A stretch of DNA of 64,000 nucleotides from Gremmenia infestans. Lineage: Eukaryota; Ascomycota; Leotiomycetes; Helotiales; Hamatocanthoscyphaceae. The notes below the pieces were generated by a model. It saw nothing but the letters and a program-made list of their open reading frames with translations. It searched no databases and was not told the DNA's origin. The position numbers and the translations under genes are program-made. Shown in pieces: positions 31,984 to 43,405 of this stretch (position 1 is the stretch's first letter; each line of letters opens with the position of its first letter). The DNA lies in NCBI GenBank assembly GCA_032629725.1, contig JAFEVB010000007.1, positions 558,001 to 622,000 of the forward strand, read 5' to 3'.

Positions 31984-34324
31984 TGAAAAGCGAAGAGCAA
32001 TGTCAAATCATATCAACTGCGCTTAATATAAGTAATTAGAATTTATAGAATCAACCACTCAAAATATCGCTCCGGCGTTAAGATATTCAGAGCAAGCAGC
32101 ACTGTTGAGAGGTACGCGAGATTGGCCGCCCAACCCACATTATTGGTACTTGGGCTTGGACTTGGACTTCAAATGTCATTTTGCAGTCACTTGGAAGCGG
32201 ATATCCATCTCCGTATTGACGCTATGCGGGCTCAAACTTGGATTGAATTGCATGTTTGAAACATATGCGGCGCAGATTAAAAATTATCTTGCTCTATCCA
32301 GCAGAGGATGCGGGAGAATGAACATAAGATGGTAACATTCAACATCTGATAATGCAAATCAATTGCAGTTTGTAGGGAAAAGATATCAGGCTGCATTGCA
32401 AATTACTAGTTAAAAATGAATTGCTGGAAAGCTTGTGGAGGTCTCTATAGATCCGTGGGGAAATGTCGTCTATGATTGATTATCTGAAGACATAGGAAAA
32501 ATATCGAAGGAAAAAAGTCAATTTGGCGTCGAATAAGAAATGGTTAAGCAAAGAACGAAAAAGCAGTCTGTAGTATGTTAGCGAAGGAGATGATGTACGA
32601 TGTACAGGAATTCCCGAGCTTACCCAAGCGAGCCCCTTTTTTGAAATCAAAATATCAATTGCCTGCATCCTGACTCGGCCAATCAGTGGGGAGAGTATTG
32701 CCGCCTAAGACATCGGAGTCGGAAGATCCAGACTGATGCTGAAGATCCCCTCCAAAATCTATGAACTGCGCGTCCATATCGAAATGAGCGTTGCTATGTG
32801 CTACCCCTACACTACCGTGAGGGTAGGTCCAGTCATCATTCATGCCCCCATGCATGATAGACAAGTCCCGAAGGTGACTTAGCTCTGCAGTCATGGACTG
32901 GGTGTTTGGCATATATGTTTGAGACAACAGTGCTATTTCGGAAGAGCTATTGCGGATACCTGGTGGTGCGGATACCTTGACAGATATCAGGCTGGTGTGG
33001 AGTTCAAAGTCCGGTGCCTGCCTATGGACTGTATTTTCACTCGGCGCTTGATGTGATTGTAGTCTACCAAAGACGAGGTAACGAATGCTTCTACAAGCTC
33101 GACATCGCTGGAAAAGATGCAGAATATAAAGTGTTCAAGTTCGAGCTCCATAGTCCCACACTAAAGCTCAATTACTTCCAAGATACTCAAAACGTGCATG
33201 TAGGCTCTAATGGCTTATATTATGTGGCAAAATTATTCCAAGTATGATTCAAAGCCTTCAAAGTGATGACACTTTACTGACAGCTCATCTACAACAGCAT
33301 CAAGCCCCTTTTTACGAGCGCTGTGGACCCGAGAAAAGGACGGCGCATGCGCCGAAGCCGAAGCCCAAGCCTCACCTAGTTGACCCAGGTAAGAAATCCT
33401 AGTGGCAACATAAGATCCCTTAATAATCTTCGCAGACTACGGCAATTGAGAGGTCGAGCAAGGCTTTCACCGTGCTCACGGGAACTCGTGCGATTCACAT
33501 TGTGCGAACCAAAGGCCTCGGGGTTTTCGCTGGAGGTGCACAATGTAGGACCAACCTAGGCGATCGGTACGCAACAGCCTACACCGAAAGTCCTTCTGAG
33601 ATATAGCAGTCAGCATTTTTCTTTGAGTTTGTTGGAAGGAAATACTACAGTAGTAGAAGTTAGAGAAGATTTTGAAACCGTGCTCAGACCACCAAACATT
33701 GGCGCATTTCCTTCTTCAAGGTTCTTCTATAGTTATACAATGGGCCATTGTGAAATCGAAGACAAGAGGGCTTCTTCACCATCTTCTGCTGGTTGGAGGA
33801 GCTTCGAGGTGGAATATTGTTTGTTTGTTGGAAGCCAAGGTGGGTGGCTCTTCAGAAAATACCTTGGTACCTTACACGTGATGCGCAGGAAGCCGCTAAG
33901 CCCGCGGCGGCGAGGACAATGTTACAAGATCCTTCACGACGTTGGCAGCACTCTCAGCTTCGAGTAATAGTAAGTGGATTATCGAGAGGCACTGTGATAC
34001 ATGATGTTGCTTGAACGATGTTGAAATTTTCATTGGAGCCAAGAAGACTTATTTGACAGCTCATATCATATCACCTCGCACCAGCAAAGAGCAAAACATA
34101 TTTGATAGTTAGTTAGGAAGATATAATGCGCCTTGTTTTCGATTGCTATTGGCATATAAAAACGCTCGGCTCATCTATCTTTTATAGGAATGGTGGCCTC
34201 GCAGAACTCACCACATCTATCTAGAATTGTCTGTACCAGAACTTGTCCTCTAGAAATCCGATCATCTTCTAAGCTCGCATATTCCTGTATACCCAAACAT
34301 CTTCATTCAATGTCACCCACTCTC
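31984..34324. other. Intergenic, 2.3 kb, with unassigned open-frame fragments
   Basis: No complete gene is visible. A minus-strand open frame (32655 to about 33120) and a plus-strand stretch at 33440-33530 reading IHIVRTKGLGVFAGG are the only protein-like segments. Both may be remnants. The rest is AT-rich with dense stops. Confidence 0.45.
32655..33120 (-). other. Unassigned open-frame remnant, possible gene tail
   Basis: About 150 codons are open on the minus strand, ending at a TAA at 32655. The C-terminal part is polar, acidic and Gly/Ser-rich (for example DMDAQFIDFGGDLQHQ). It looks like the disordered tail of a fungal regulator, but no Zn2Cys6 or other diagnostic motif is seen, and upstream sequence has stops in this frame. 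It lies 670 nt upstream of the disabled efflux pump on the same strand. It may be the 3' exon of a decayed gene or chance. Confidence 0.25.
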
Positions 34325-35505
34325 TCATGTGCCATGCGGCCCCGGAAACTCCAACTTCCTATGAACCCTCCTCCCAATCTCCTTCCCCTCTTCACCCACA
34401 ATCACTCCCCACCTAATCAAGAAATCCAAAACAACAACCGCACAGTTCGGCTTGAACTCCCCCTTCCCAAGCGTCTCCAAACACTCCTCAACCGTCCACA
34501 AATAGAAACACTCCACTTCCCCATCTTGCGGTTTCGGCACCATCTCTTGCGGTAATTCCAGATCATATGCATATTCGCATTCCGGCTGGATGAATCCGCT
34601 TTCACCTCCAGCCCGGGCCTCGCGGATGTGTATATATGTCACTGTGCCTACATCTTTAGCATGTCCACGTACATGCTCCGCGGGCAAGCTCGCCTCTTCA
34701 TCTGCTTCCCGGACTAGACAGTCAAACGGTTCTTCACCGGACGCAATACCACCCGCAACCGTATTATCCAACATGCCGCCATACGTCTGTTTGCTTTTCG
34801 CACGGCGCGGAATCCAGAGTTTAAATCCATGTTTCGTACCATTCTCCTCCTTCTCTTCCTCGCTCAAAAGGGTGTAGCAAGACATGTGAACCCCATATGT
34901 AACAACACCAAACAGACAACTCGCGCTACGCTCCACATTCCATATCAACTCGTTCTTCTCCGTATACACTGCATATAGTTCGTTCCTCCACCCAGCTAAT
35001 ACCTCAAAGGTCTTATTCTCGCGCCAGTATTGACACGTAGCGGCTACTGCTTTGCTCCTTTCTTGTTCGGTAGGGAATATTGGCCATGTTATTGTGCGGT
35101 CTTTGCGGGAGACTTCTAATTCGCCTTTGATGCGTATGGGGACTTTTGCGAGGGCGTTGAACACGGATTCGAGGATGTAGCCGATAGGGATTGCGTCGTA
35201 GAGGAGCGTGTAGGTGGTGCTGAGAAGGGCGGTGTGGGCTTCTGTTCCTGGATAGGGAAATCTGGAGGAAGGTGAGTGGATTAGTACATGGGGTTCAACA
35301 GGTAGCTAGGGAGAGAAAGTATGTATTGAGTGGGAAGAGAAAGGTATTGTGTAAGATTAGGGTTAGCAACTGGTGTAGCCTTGTACTCCGTATGACCTGT
35401 GGAGCCTTTCAGCCTTCCCAATTTGGAAATTGCGATGCGTAGAGAAAGTTCAACATACGAATCGCATTCCTCTGCAAGCTCCAAATTCGATTTGGCTCTC
35501 GCCAT
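34325..35505 (-). CDS. Nudix hydrolase with DUF4743-like N-terminal domain
   Basis: Exons 35459-35505 and 34325-35261 (327 aa); the 197-nt intron (GTATGT ... CTCCAG) joins NLELAEECDS to FPYPG, the family N-terminus. The Nudix box (GGIASGEEPFDCLVREADEE) is at about residues 185-205 and has the REuxEE core that binds the catalytic metal. The N-terminal DUF4743 region (VPIRIKGELEV, then FEVLAGWRNELYAVY) matches the group related to the C-terminal Nudix part of thiamine pyrophosphokinase-like proteins and yeast YJR142W, which act on oxidised thiamine diphosphates. That substrate is inferred from the family. It is isolated from the pseudogenes around it and seems intact. Confidence 0.88.
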
Positions 35506-35748
35506 TCTGTCTGTCTTCCTAATATATCGTCCCAAAGAAATGTGTACAGTAGTTGTAGGAAGACAGGGCTGTGCCTAACCAAATTGTTTCGAGATTACAG
35601 TAGAAGAGCCTGGCGGGCGGAAACAACCCCGCATCACCCCACCACGACTCTTCCAGATGTTTCTTCATTAACCATCTTCTTTCTCCACCGTCTATATAAA
35701 CAGCCCAATTCATATGGCCCAATCTTCGCCTCCTATTAGTTCATAATT

Positions 35749-36518
35749 ATGGCAGAACAAGCTGCCTTTCCTCAGCTTTTTGGCTTAATTCCCACCGGCC
35801 GTCCTCCTATCCTGTCTCCATATGCAGCACCCGCGCAAACAAGCTTCGTATATACCATACCGGTGGTTCCTTCACGGCCATTTTCTCATATTGTCGTTTT
35901 CTTACTTCCAGGTATATATCATACACTTTCCCATATTGGCTTTAGCAAATAAGAAAGCTAATACTTGGGGTGACAAAAACAGGAATCGTACTTCCCCCAA
36001 ACACCGCCGCCGCAGTTTATATCTCCCTACCGACCGCAAACGCAAACACAGGACCGAATTTCAAGTTCCTAGGCGGAATTGGACCTGGTAAGGAGAGCGC
36101 TATATTCAAGGTCTCCGGTCTCACTTCCGCTGCCAATGGAGCAGGAGGAGAAGTAGATATGGATGCCCCCTTAGCCGGCGCTGGGGGGGCCGAAATCACA
36201 ATCGGCATATCCGTCGAAACTGCAGACTCGGTATCTGCACAGATGGCTGCCTTATCCACAAATACGGGCACGGCAGGAGTAGGAGGGGAGCAGAGTGCTG
36301 CGTTAGTTCTGGCGAAAGCGCCCCAGCAGAGACCGGATACCCTTGTGCTCGCGCAGAGGATCATCAAGAACGCGTTCAATTTTCTGGCGAGCTTTAGTGG
36401 GAACGTAGCCGGCGGCATTGAGGTTGTTCCGCTGAAGGCTTTTGAGGAGTGGTGGAAGAAGTTTGAGGGAAGGTTGAGGAGTGATCCAGAGTTCTTGGAA
36501 AGGGATGTTGGGGATTGA
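35749..36518 (+). CDS. OPI10: Hikeshi/Opi10 family Hsp70 nuclear import factor
   Basis: Exons 35749-35911 and 35983-36518 (232 aa). The 71-nt intron (GTATAT ... ACAG) splits a Gly codon and rejoins VVFLLPG to IVLPPNTAAAVYISLP, the most conserved stretch of the family. Hikeshi carries Hsp70 into the nucleus during heat stress by binding FG nucleoporins; the yeast homologue is Opi10. Landmarks include FGLIPTGRPP at the N-terminus, FKFLGGIGPGKESAIFKV, and the C-terminal QRIIKNAFNFLASFSG with PLKAFEEWWKKFEGRLRSDPEFLE. A Gly/Ala-rich insertion between the two domains is typical of filamentous fungi. Confidence 0.95.
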
Positions 36519-37353
36519 GGGGAGGGGAATTGCCCCACTCCCCCGGAGTTCGAAATATGAAAATCTGAAGCATTGGAAATGGGTTAAGGTCTTCGGTGTT
36601 ATCCCGGATAGAGGAGGATATGATTTATATATGGAGCATGACACTATGGGGTAATGTAATCAGGTATCTAGAACGAGGGAAGATTTGTACGAGCACGTTG
36701 AGCTGCATACGGCTAGGCGTTCACGGATGAAGCAAGACAAAATGGGAAGAAAGCATTATAGCTAGAATAGACGTCAATTTACCCACTGAAAAGGCCTCAT
36801 CTCATCGCCGACTTCTCTCAAGCGAGAACCCCTTTCTAATATCTTACCACCGCCTATATTCCACCCCCACCCATCGCTAGCCATGTCCCTAACAACTCAG
36901 CCCTTAAAACCGTTGCCCGTTTTATCAAAGCTAACCTTGAAACAAGATCTACTACACTGTACTATTATTTAGATTAGTATTAGTAGGATTATCATAGTTA
37001 ACTGGATACAGAGAGAAGATAAGATTAAAAAGTATATAAAGAGTCATGATTTAGGGGTTTAGACGCTAAAATAGTTTTCTATAGAAGTACTTACCTAGAG
37101 AATCAGCTCCTCCCTGTATAATTATTTGATAAATTTTTAGATTAACGAAAACAACCCGGAGCACTTTTGACTAAGAAGTTGTCTCCGCGGAGGATCGGAT
37201 GAATTAAAAAATATTCAAGCTCTAGGCCAGACATCACGTGTTAGGATCACGGGATCCACCCCCCTTATTTACATGCAGAGAGTTTTCTTCAAAGAAAAGG
37301 CTATCATGGCTTTTATGCCTTACACAAGACGATTTGGTACCAGTAGTACCCGA
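36519..37353. other. AT-rich decayed spacer
   Basis: From about 36950 to 37230 the sequence is strongly AT-rich with stops in all frames, like RIP-degraded transposon sequence. It ends at the dispersed motif at 37233. It separates the conserved block (Hikeshi) from the specialised-metabolism locus. Confidence 0.5.
37233..37275 (+). repeat. Dispersed 40-nt motif, copy 1
   Basis: An ATCACGTG site, a 4-nt spacer and then a block starting GATCACGGGATCC and continuing through a six-C tract. The same arrangement, with the 21-nt block starting at GATCACGGG identical, occurs at 49478. Both copies follow AT-rich decayed DNA on their left, which suggests the end of a mobile element. Confidence 0.7.
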
Positions 37354-38762
37354 TCAAACCTTTACTATAGCCTCTACAATACCATCAGCATCGCAATCAC
37401 CCTCTGCTACCAAAATATTCACGACTCGAGAACCCGCAGTACTTAGCAATGCGATGAACTGCTTGCCCATCCTTTCCATACCGCTATTAAATAAATGCCA
37501 TCATTTCCAAAGCGAGCAAAGCGTGACACTCCGAGGCATCTGTTTCCGGGACAATCATTTCGTAGAGGAGCAGAGAGTAGCCAGGTTTCATGGCAGACCT
37601 CTGGCCGGGGAAGATTTTGAGACATTTGTAGTCTGATCAGTACAGGATGTGATGGTAGAAGCAGACGTGTGCACCTGATGTGAAAGATGAGAGATTCGAC
37701 CAGTTGACAACTTAAAGCGATGGGCAGAGAAAGAAGGGTCTAGAGTATCATTTATGGGCTGCTCAGTGAAAAAATCATCACCATAGTCTCAATGCTTCTG
37801 TCTAGATCAAGCGTACTATCGATTACCGGTTGCAGGTCCTGAAGCACTAATTCATGTCCTGGAAACTTCGCGCTGAACGCTGTCAAATCGTGACCTTTCC
37901 CCGCCCCAACGTCAACAATCACTGTGGATTTCGGCCCTGGGGGGAAATCATCCAGAATTCGCTTTTGCATAGGATACAAGTCTACCCGATAACTGCGTGC
38001 ACCACCCATTGTGTTACTTATGAATGTGTCAAAGTCCTTTTGGAGCTCTGGCTTGGCAGTTTGAACGTTTCGAGCTTCGTTTGGAAGCATACTGAACCAT
38101 GCCATCTGTAGGGTTTTCGGGACACTTGTAATGTGTTTCTCGGAGGTATTTGGGGGCTCCACGCCACTTGTAGGATTAATTCGAAGCTGTTTGTACATGT
38201 GAGTATCAGAATATAAAATAGGATTGAAAAGATCTCATCTGTAAAAAAAAACACCATTCTATGACCTGTCGCTATCTCTGGGGTCACCATCGCCTGGCAG
38301 ACTAGTGTGGAAGTCCATGTTTGGTCGTCTGCCCCATTCAAAATTCCCGATGCGGCGAGTAAGTACTAGGAGTTGTCATTGCTTTCAGCATGTAATTGTC
38401 ATCACATCTCTATCGAAGAAAATACACCTACCAGCAACTCTTCAGCACCTGATAAAGCTGCTAACGCTGTTGCTGGAACAGCGCGGTCCTTTACAAGTTC
38501 GAATAACCTCAAGTCGACTGCAATCTTAGCGCTCATAGTGATGAACGGCTGGTCTGATTAGGAGTAGATAACTTGCGTGAGACACTAGACTTGCACTGAA
38601 TGCGAGTCCCACCGCTGTATTTGCCGCTTCATTGAGAGTGACCGTGAGCTTTCTGGTTAGCATCAAAGCCTCCTTTTAAGCATCTTAATCCCCAGTAATC
38701 AACTGTGACTTTAGAACATCAAGGCGCTTGATAATAACGCTCGAGGTTTCTGGTGAGTCCAT
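37354..38762 (-). pseudogene. Disabled fungal O-methyltransferase
   Basis: Starts at ATG 38762 (MDSPETSSVIIKRLDVLKSQ). Two TAA codons follow at 38685-38687 and 38676-38678, each one C-to-T change from CAA (Gln). KIAVDLRLFELVKDRAVPA and LLAASGILNGADDQTW then TPEIATGHRM are joined across a plausible intron. The SAM-binding loop VDVGAGKGHDLTAF and HELVLQDLQPVIDS are intact. A frameshift at about 37780 moves the frame to DDFFTEQPI. LHDWSDYKCLKIF, MKPGYSLLLYEMIVPE and two adjacent stops (about 37482) follow, then a terminal DADGIVEAIV ends at 37354. This is the COMT-like class that methylates hydroxyls of small aromatics. It sits just downstream of the NRPS-like gene on the same strand, so it was probably a tailoring enzyme of that locus. 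Confidence 0.85.
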
Positions 38763-39211
38763 TGTACTGTATGAGGTTTTGCATAAGAGTATCGTCGGCT
38801 TTCAATGTGCACAGAACTCGGCTTTGGGGCTAGGCTGCGGAGATATACTTGGTCGTTTGAGTCTTTGAGAAACGTCTGTGTTTATTCCAGTTGCTTGATC
38901 TCACTTATAGTAGAGCGGGAACAGTACAGATGTTGAAAGAAATATTAGAACAAAGAGGAGATCGGAAATAATGCCTTACGAGTATTCTTTCAACAACTGT
39001 CCAACAACTCTCCAGATTTGTAGGGTTTCATTCGAAACTATGCAGAAGTAGTTGGTTTAATATCAACATCACCAACACAACCCATGTAACCGAGTAGGTC
39101 TACTTGGTAATTTGCCTATAGATTTGTCCGGGATATTAAACGGAATGTATTGGATTGGCTGTAGCCCCACCTCAGCCACCTGTACTGTATCACCATACCA
39201 AATAGTGGCTC
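38763..39211. other. Spacer between methyltransferase remnant and NRPS-like gene
   Basis: 450 nt without a coding signal: the promoter of the former methyltransferase and the 3' flank of the NRPS-like gene. Confidence 0.6.
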
Positions 39212-42200
39212 CTATAAATTTAGCCCTTCAACCCACGCCCTCATCCATTCCGGTTTGACCGCCTCCAGACCTCTCATGTGCGTACTCCATTCCTCTGTGC
39301 GATCCGTGGAGAAGTTCTTTTTCGATTCCGCATCTTCTGCCTCGTTACCGGTACAGAGGCTCTCGTAGAAACCCAGCAGCTTGACTGCAGGGTTCTTTTG
39401 TAGATCAACTTGATCACCCTTGCTACTCTCTCTGAGTTTCTCTACCCACTCCGCTAAAGGTACCAACTTCGGCGCTGTTTCTAGTGCAGCCCGAAGCTCT
39501 GGCACAAGGCTCGCGTATGAAACTGGGTGCGGGTTGACCATGTTGAAAAAGACTGCCTGGCTACCGATGTGGGAGAAACGATCGTTCAGAGACAAATCTA
39601 GTAGGATCTGGGCGCCGTGGTCGACGGGCACGAAATCGACACTGCTTGAAAAGGGGCCCAGCGATGATGGCAGCACACCCAGATGATACGAGGATGCGAT
39701 CATGCTAGGAAACCACTCGTCTCTCTTCCATATGGAGCCAGAGCCTTTGTCCACAGCACCGGCCAGCTGGCCAACACGAACGATTAGCGCGCGCACGCCG
39801 GACTTCTTCGCAGCGGCGACGAGGAGCCCCTCGCCAACGTACTTCGATGCTCCATACCCGTTCGCCCCGGGAACACGTGGGTCGGTGATTTCAGCCTCTG
39901 CCACGGGATTCTGGTTTACCCTGCCCCAATTGGCCGCGACGCTGATTGAGGAGGCGAACAAGAGCGAGGGCCTGTTTGGAGCCGCAGCTGCGAGGTCGAT
40001 GAGGTTTCGCAGTCCCCGCACGTGGGGCTCAAACGTGCGCAGTGGGATGTTGAAGTTGACCGGCCACTGGGTGTGGATGATGTGCGTAGTCTGCTGCACG
40101 ACGCGGTCATGCAAGGTCTGCTCCAGCCCAAGCAGCGGCTTGCTGAGGTCAGCATGTAGGAATTGAATTCGGTCGCTACAAGTCGTCAACAGGCCCAGGC
40201 CGCGCGCAGAGCTGGACTGGAGCTGCTTTGTTTGACCGTCAGCGGATCGGTTCAGGCAAAAAACGCGGACTACACGCTCGTCGGCGAGAAGCGCATCCAA
40301 CAGGTATGAGCCTAGTGATCCGGTGCTGCCGGTGAGTATCACCGATAGTCCTTCTTTGCGCGTAGTATTTTCTGGCGGAATATCTTTCGAATAGTCCTCA
40401 ATCATTTGCATCATTCCTTGGACCTGTTCTTGCATCCATTCATCAAATCCAGTATCATTGCCGAGCTTGATATTGCGGAGAGCGCGCGCTAGGCTACGGA
40501 CTGTTGGGTTGGAATATATTAGAGCGTTGTCGATCTTCTCAGACGGCACTTCAACATCCTCGTGCTCCACCTGAGCTTTCACCTGACGCACAATATTTAC
40601 GACCTTCAAAGAGTCGACGCCCATCTGAAAGAAGTCCTCATCGGCCGACAGCTCTTCCAGCTGAGCAATCTTGGCGATAATCACAGAGAGCTGCGAAATG
40701 GTCTCGGCTCCGCTAACATTGCGCAGCAGAGGTTTGTCAAAGAGTTCCACGGAACCTACTTTGCTATAAACTTCAACGAGTTCCCTCTCGTAGAGATCAA
40801 ACGTAGGCTTCCGCACAACAGATCCCTTTGGACTTAGCATGAATGGCTTGTCATGCTTTGCAAAGACGATGCGGTCCGGAGAGAGCTGAGCATGACTAGG
40901 CACTTCCTTGTTTGCTCGCTCAATATAAGGTTGCAGCTGCATGATCAATTCATCACGAGACAGGCTCTGTGCAAATTCATCCAGTTCAACAACGGCGGCA
41001 ACTTCGAATCTCTTCTCGCCGTAAAGCAAGGCTCTACGTACCATGGGTGCCTGGCAGAGCGCAAACTCGATGAATGAGGGTGCGACTTTCTCGCCATTAG
41101 ACAGAACAATCACGTCGTCAGCGCGTCCAGAATGCTTCCATAGCCCGGGCTTAGTCGGGTGCGGCCTGTACAGATCCGAGGTTGCATATTCTTTTGCGTC
41201 AGGGAAGGCGTCGAAAGTCGGGTTGTATTGCGGGCCTTCATGTCGAACGGAGATGAGTTCGTAAAGATCATCGGTCAGGTGCCGAAACTCGACGCCAGAC
41301 TCTCCCGGCTTGAACTTTAGATAAGCGTGGTCGTTATTGAAGTCAGAATGTGGATATATGGGATATCCGCCGGCCTCGGTGGTGCCGACATAGTTCTGGA
41401 GATTTACGTATTTCGAGATGATGGTTGCAGCCCTTTCATTGATGCTTCCTCCAGCATAAATAACAGTAGTGAGCTTTCCTAGAATTTGGAGCATCTCGTC
41501 AGACTGTGAGGCCTCTTCGAGCAATGCCGGCGCCAATATGGCTGTTGGGATCTCTAAACATCTTAGAACTTGCATGATACCGGCCAGAGATACAGGTACA
41601 TCTGGTGGATAAACTGTGGTTGGCTTCTGGAACCATAGATTGAGCAAGGACTGGAAAATGGCAGCTCCGTGGAAGAAGGGCATTGGCAGGAATATGCCGC
41701 CTTCAGGAAGCTCGGTAGGGACTGTCCCACGACCATTTTCATCTTTGAGAAAATGGTGGCAGTCGCAGGCAGCAAAACTTCGATAGGTGTGGAATATGGG
41801 CTTCACTTGCCCAGTGCTACCAGAAGAGTGAAGAATCAGGACTTGGTTGCTCTTTACATCTTCAAAGACGCGATTGTAAGGGTATTCCAGAACGTCCCCA
41901 TCGACTAAGAGATCGTCAAGTTCCGGGATGTCAATCGAGCGAAGAGGGTTTGGAGAAGCTTCTTCTATGTGGCTAATCGATGTCGAGGCGGCTTTGAGAA
42001 ATATAGAGCAGCTTGTCTTTTCAAGTAGATGGAGATGGTTGCTGACGCTGTTGCGGGGGGAGCTGAGCAAAAGCTTGTAGCCTGCCTTGGGTACTGCAAT
42101 CAGAAGGGCGAAATATCGAATGTCGTTGGGACCAATATAGGCCAGGGTATCAGCAGCCTCGCTTTTGCCCAGCTTCTCTTCCAGCATCCAAGCCAGACGG

Positions 42201-42445
42201 TCAACAATCCGCCCAAAGTCTCTAAATGTGATTTTGCGAAGCCCCTCGGCGTATGACTTTCGGTCATTGGGAATATTGTAGATCAAGCGATCAGGGTCGG
42301 TCCGTGCAACCTCAGCGATATACGTCGGCAGCAAACGCTTTCCATAGGAGATCTCGGACTCAGCCATTGCATTGCTCTTCACTGTATTCTGGCAATTCTC
42401 TGAGATGAACACAGGCGGGGACCAAAAGTTGGGGTGCAGCATCAT
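39212..42445 (-). CDS. NRPS-like A-T-R carboxylic acid reductase
   Basis: A single 1077-aa exon; the second in-frame ATG (Met27, MAESEISYGKRLLPT) is an equally good start by family. Adenylation domain: HSSGSTGQVKPI (206-217), NYVGTTEAGG (351-360), GRADDVIVLSNGEK (440-453) and the catalytic-Lys region SPKGSVVRK (Lys540). Carrier domain: DEDFFQMGVDSLKVV with phosphopantetheine Ser612. Reductase domain: Rossmann TGSTGSLG (705-712) and YGASK (864-868). No condensation domain. Such enzymes activate one acid as AMP ester, load it on the carrier and release it as aldehyde with NADPH. Aryl-acid reductases of this layout work with UbiA prenyltransferases in ascochlorin/ilicicolin-type pathways. All motifs are intact. 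The nearby P450 and UbiA genes make it the likely core enzyme; its substrate is unknown. Confidence 0.93.
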   Translation of the reverse strand: MMLHPNFWSPPVFISENCQNTVKSNAMAESEISYGKRLLPTYIAEVARTDPDRLIYNIPNDRKSYAEGLRKITFRDFGRIVDRLAWMLEEKLGKSEAADTLAYIGPNDIRYFALLIAVPKAGYKLLLSSPRNSVSNHLHLLEKTSCSIFLKAASTSISHIEEASPNPLRSIDIPELDDLLVDGDVLEYPYNRVFEDVKSNQVLILHSSGSTGQVKPIFHTYRSFAACDCHHFLKDENGRGTVPTELPEGGIFLPMPFFHGAAIFQSLLNLWFQKPTTVYPPDVPVSLAGIMQVLRCLEIPTAILAPALLEEASQSDEMLQILGKLTTVIYAGGSINERAATIISKYVNLQNYVGTTEAGGYPIYPHSDFNNDHAYLKFKPGESGVEFRHLTDDLYELISVRHEGPQYNPTFDAFPDAKEYATSDLYRPHPTKPGLWKHSGRADDVIVLSNGEKVAPSFIEFALCQAPMVRRALLYGEKRFEVAAVVELDEFAQSLSRDELIMQLQPYIERANKEVPSHAQLSPDRIVFAKHDKPFMLSPKGSVVRKPTFDLYERELVEVYSKVGSVELFDKPLLRNVSGAETISQLSVIIAKIAQLEELSADEDFFQMGVDSLKVVNIVRQVKAQVEHEDVEVPSEKIDNALIYSNPTVRSLARALRNIKLGNDTGFDEWMQEQVQGMMQMIEDYSKDIPPENTTRKEGLSVILTGSTGSLGSYLLDALLADERVVRVFCLNRSADGQTKQLQSSSARGLGLLTTCSDRIQFLHADLSKPLLGLEQTLHDRVVQQTTHIIHTQWPVNFNIPLRTFEPHVRGLRNLIDLAAAAPNRPSLLFASSISVAANWGRVNQNPVAEAEITDPRVPGANGYGASKYVGEGLLVAAAKKSGVRALIVRVGQLAGAVDKGSGSIWKRDEWFPSMIASSYHLGVLPSSLGPFSSSVDFVPVDHGAQILLDLSLNDRFSHIGSQAVFFNMVNPHPVSYASLVPELRAALETAPKLVPLAEWVEKLRESSKGDQVDLQKNPAVKLLGFYESLCTGNEAEDAESKKNFSTDRTEEWSTHMRGLEAVKPEWMRAWVEGLNL

Positions 42446-43405
42446 ACTGCCGGACTATATACGTGGGGTAAAACATTTTGAGCAATGTGGATAGAAGAGA
42501 CTATGAATAAGAAGGTCGCATTAGGCTTCGAAATGGCTATCAGGGCCTGGTTGATAGGTTTGTGAGGTCAGTCCGACTTAATTAGACCGCGCCTAGTAAA
42601 GATCAACAAGCTTCGCTGCGATATCTAACTACCGAGCACCTATAGCGGCTACTCAGCCAATGGTGATTTCTGTTCGGTTAGATATTCGCTTACACGGATG
42701 TATAAGTATTACAGCTTTGCATCTGCCGAATTAAGAGGAGTATATATATCTTTTGAAGGTGAAGATATATCATCATATAACCTTTTTGGGGGGGAGGAGG
42801 AGAGGGGATAGGGGAGAGGGCTAGGAAGCATATATATATCAAATAGCTTATAGACTATACCCTTTTAGTATTTTTAAAAAGTTCTGAAATTGTCTTACGA
42901 CTCCGTAGATTTCGGCGGAGATATACCTAGGTATGTACCTAGGCTAGATATACCACTAGGGATTATTGCATGGGCATACTTGTACTTCGTAATTAGTGCA
43001 AACTATACAATTAGCGAGTCTTCAGCCAATCAAGACCTCAAATGTAGGAGACCCCTGTTGATACAGATTTTGGATGCACCTCTGCATATACCCGTCTTGC
43101 TATGCCACAACTGGTGGGTTGTCCGCCTACTGCGGAGTAGGTATCCTACTGAGCCACTTAGGCAAGACTCGTGGCCATGCCGCTATTGATGCAGCACTTG
43201 CTTGCTGCCAACCCGACAGCTCCAGCTCCAACTCCAGCTCCCCAAGTCTGCATAACCGAAAGCGGACCTGGGTGTGTGTGTGTTGGTGGCGGCGATGGTG
43301 GGATAGTATTTTTCCGCGCTTCAATCTATAGTATATATGCTTGGGTCCTCATATATGTACCATAAAAATGGGTATTCCAATTGTTCAGCGCTGTTTGTAT
43401 ATACC
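42446..43405. promoter_or_regulatory. Divergent promoter region, NRPS-like / SnoaL-like
   Basis: 960 nt separate two outward-facing genes of the same locus and probably control both. It holds a G-rich tract (about 42785-42800), AT-rich TATATAT runs (about 42739-42747 and 42831-42838) and ACCTAGGTA palindromic repeats at 42925-42947. No operator can be assigned to a named regulator. Confidence 0.4.

Noticed and set aside
33014..33247. Plus-strand open frame of 77 codons
   Set aside because: Begins at GTG, has no motif, and overlaps another open stretch on the minus strand.
33440..33540. Short SET-domain-like stretch IHIVRTKGLGVFAGG
   Set aside because: Only a dozen residues resemble the SET start; downstream frames show no other SET motifs, so I did not call a pseudogene.
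37238..37636. 132-codon plus-strand frame
   Set aside because: It is antisense to the methyltransferase pseudogene and does not resemble a protein.
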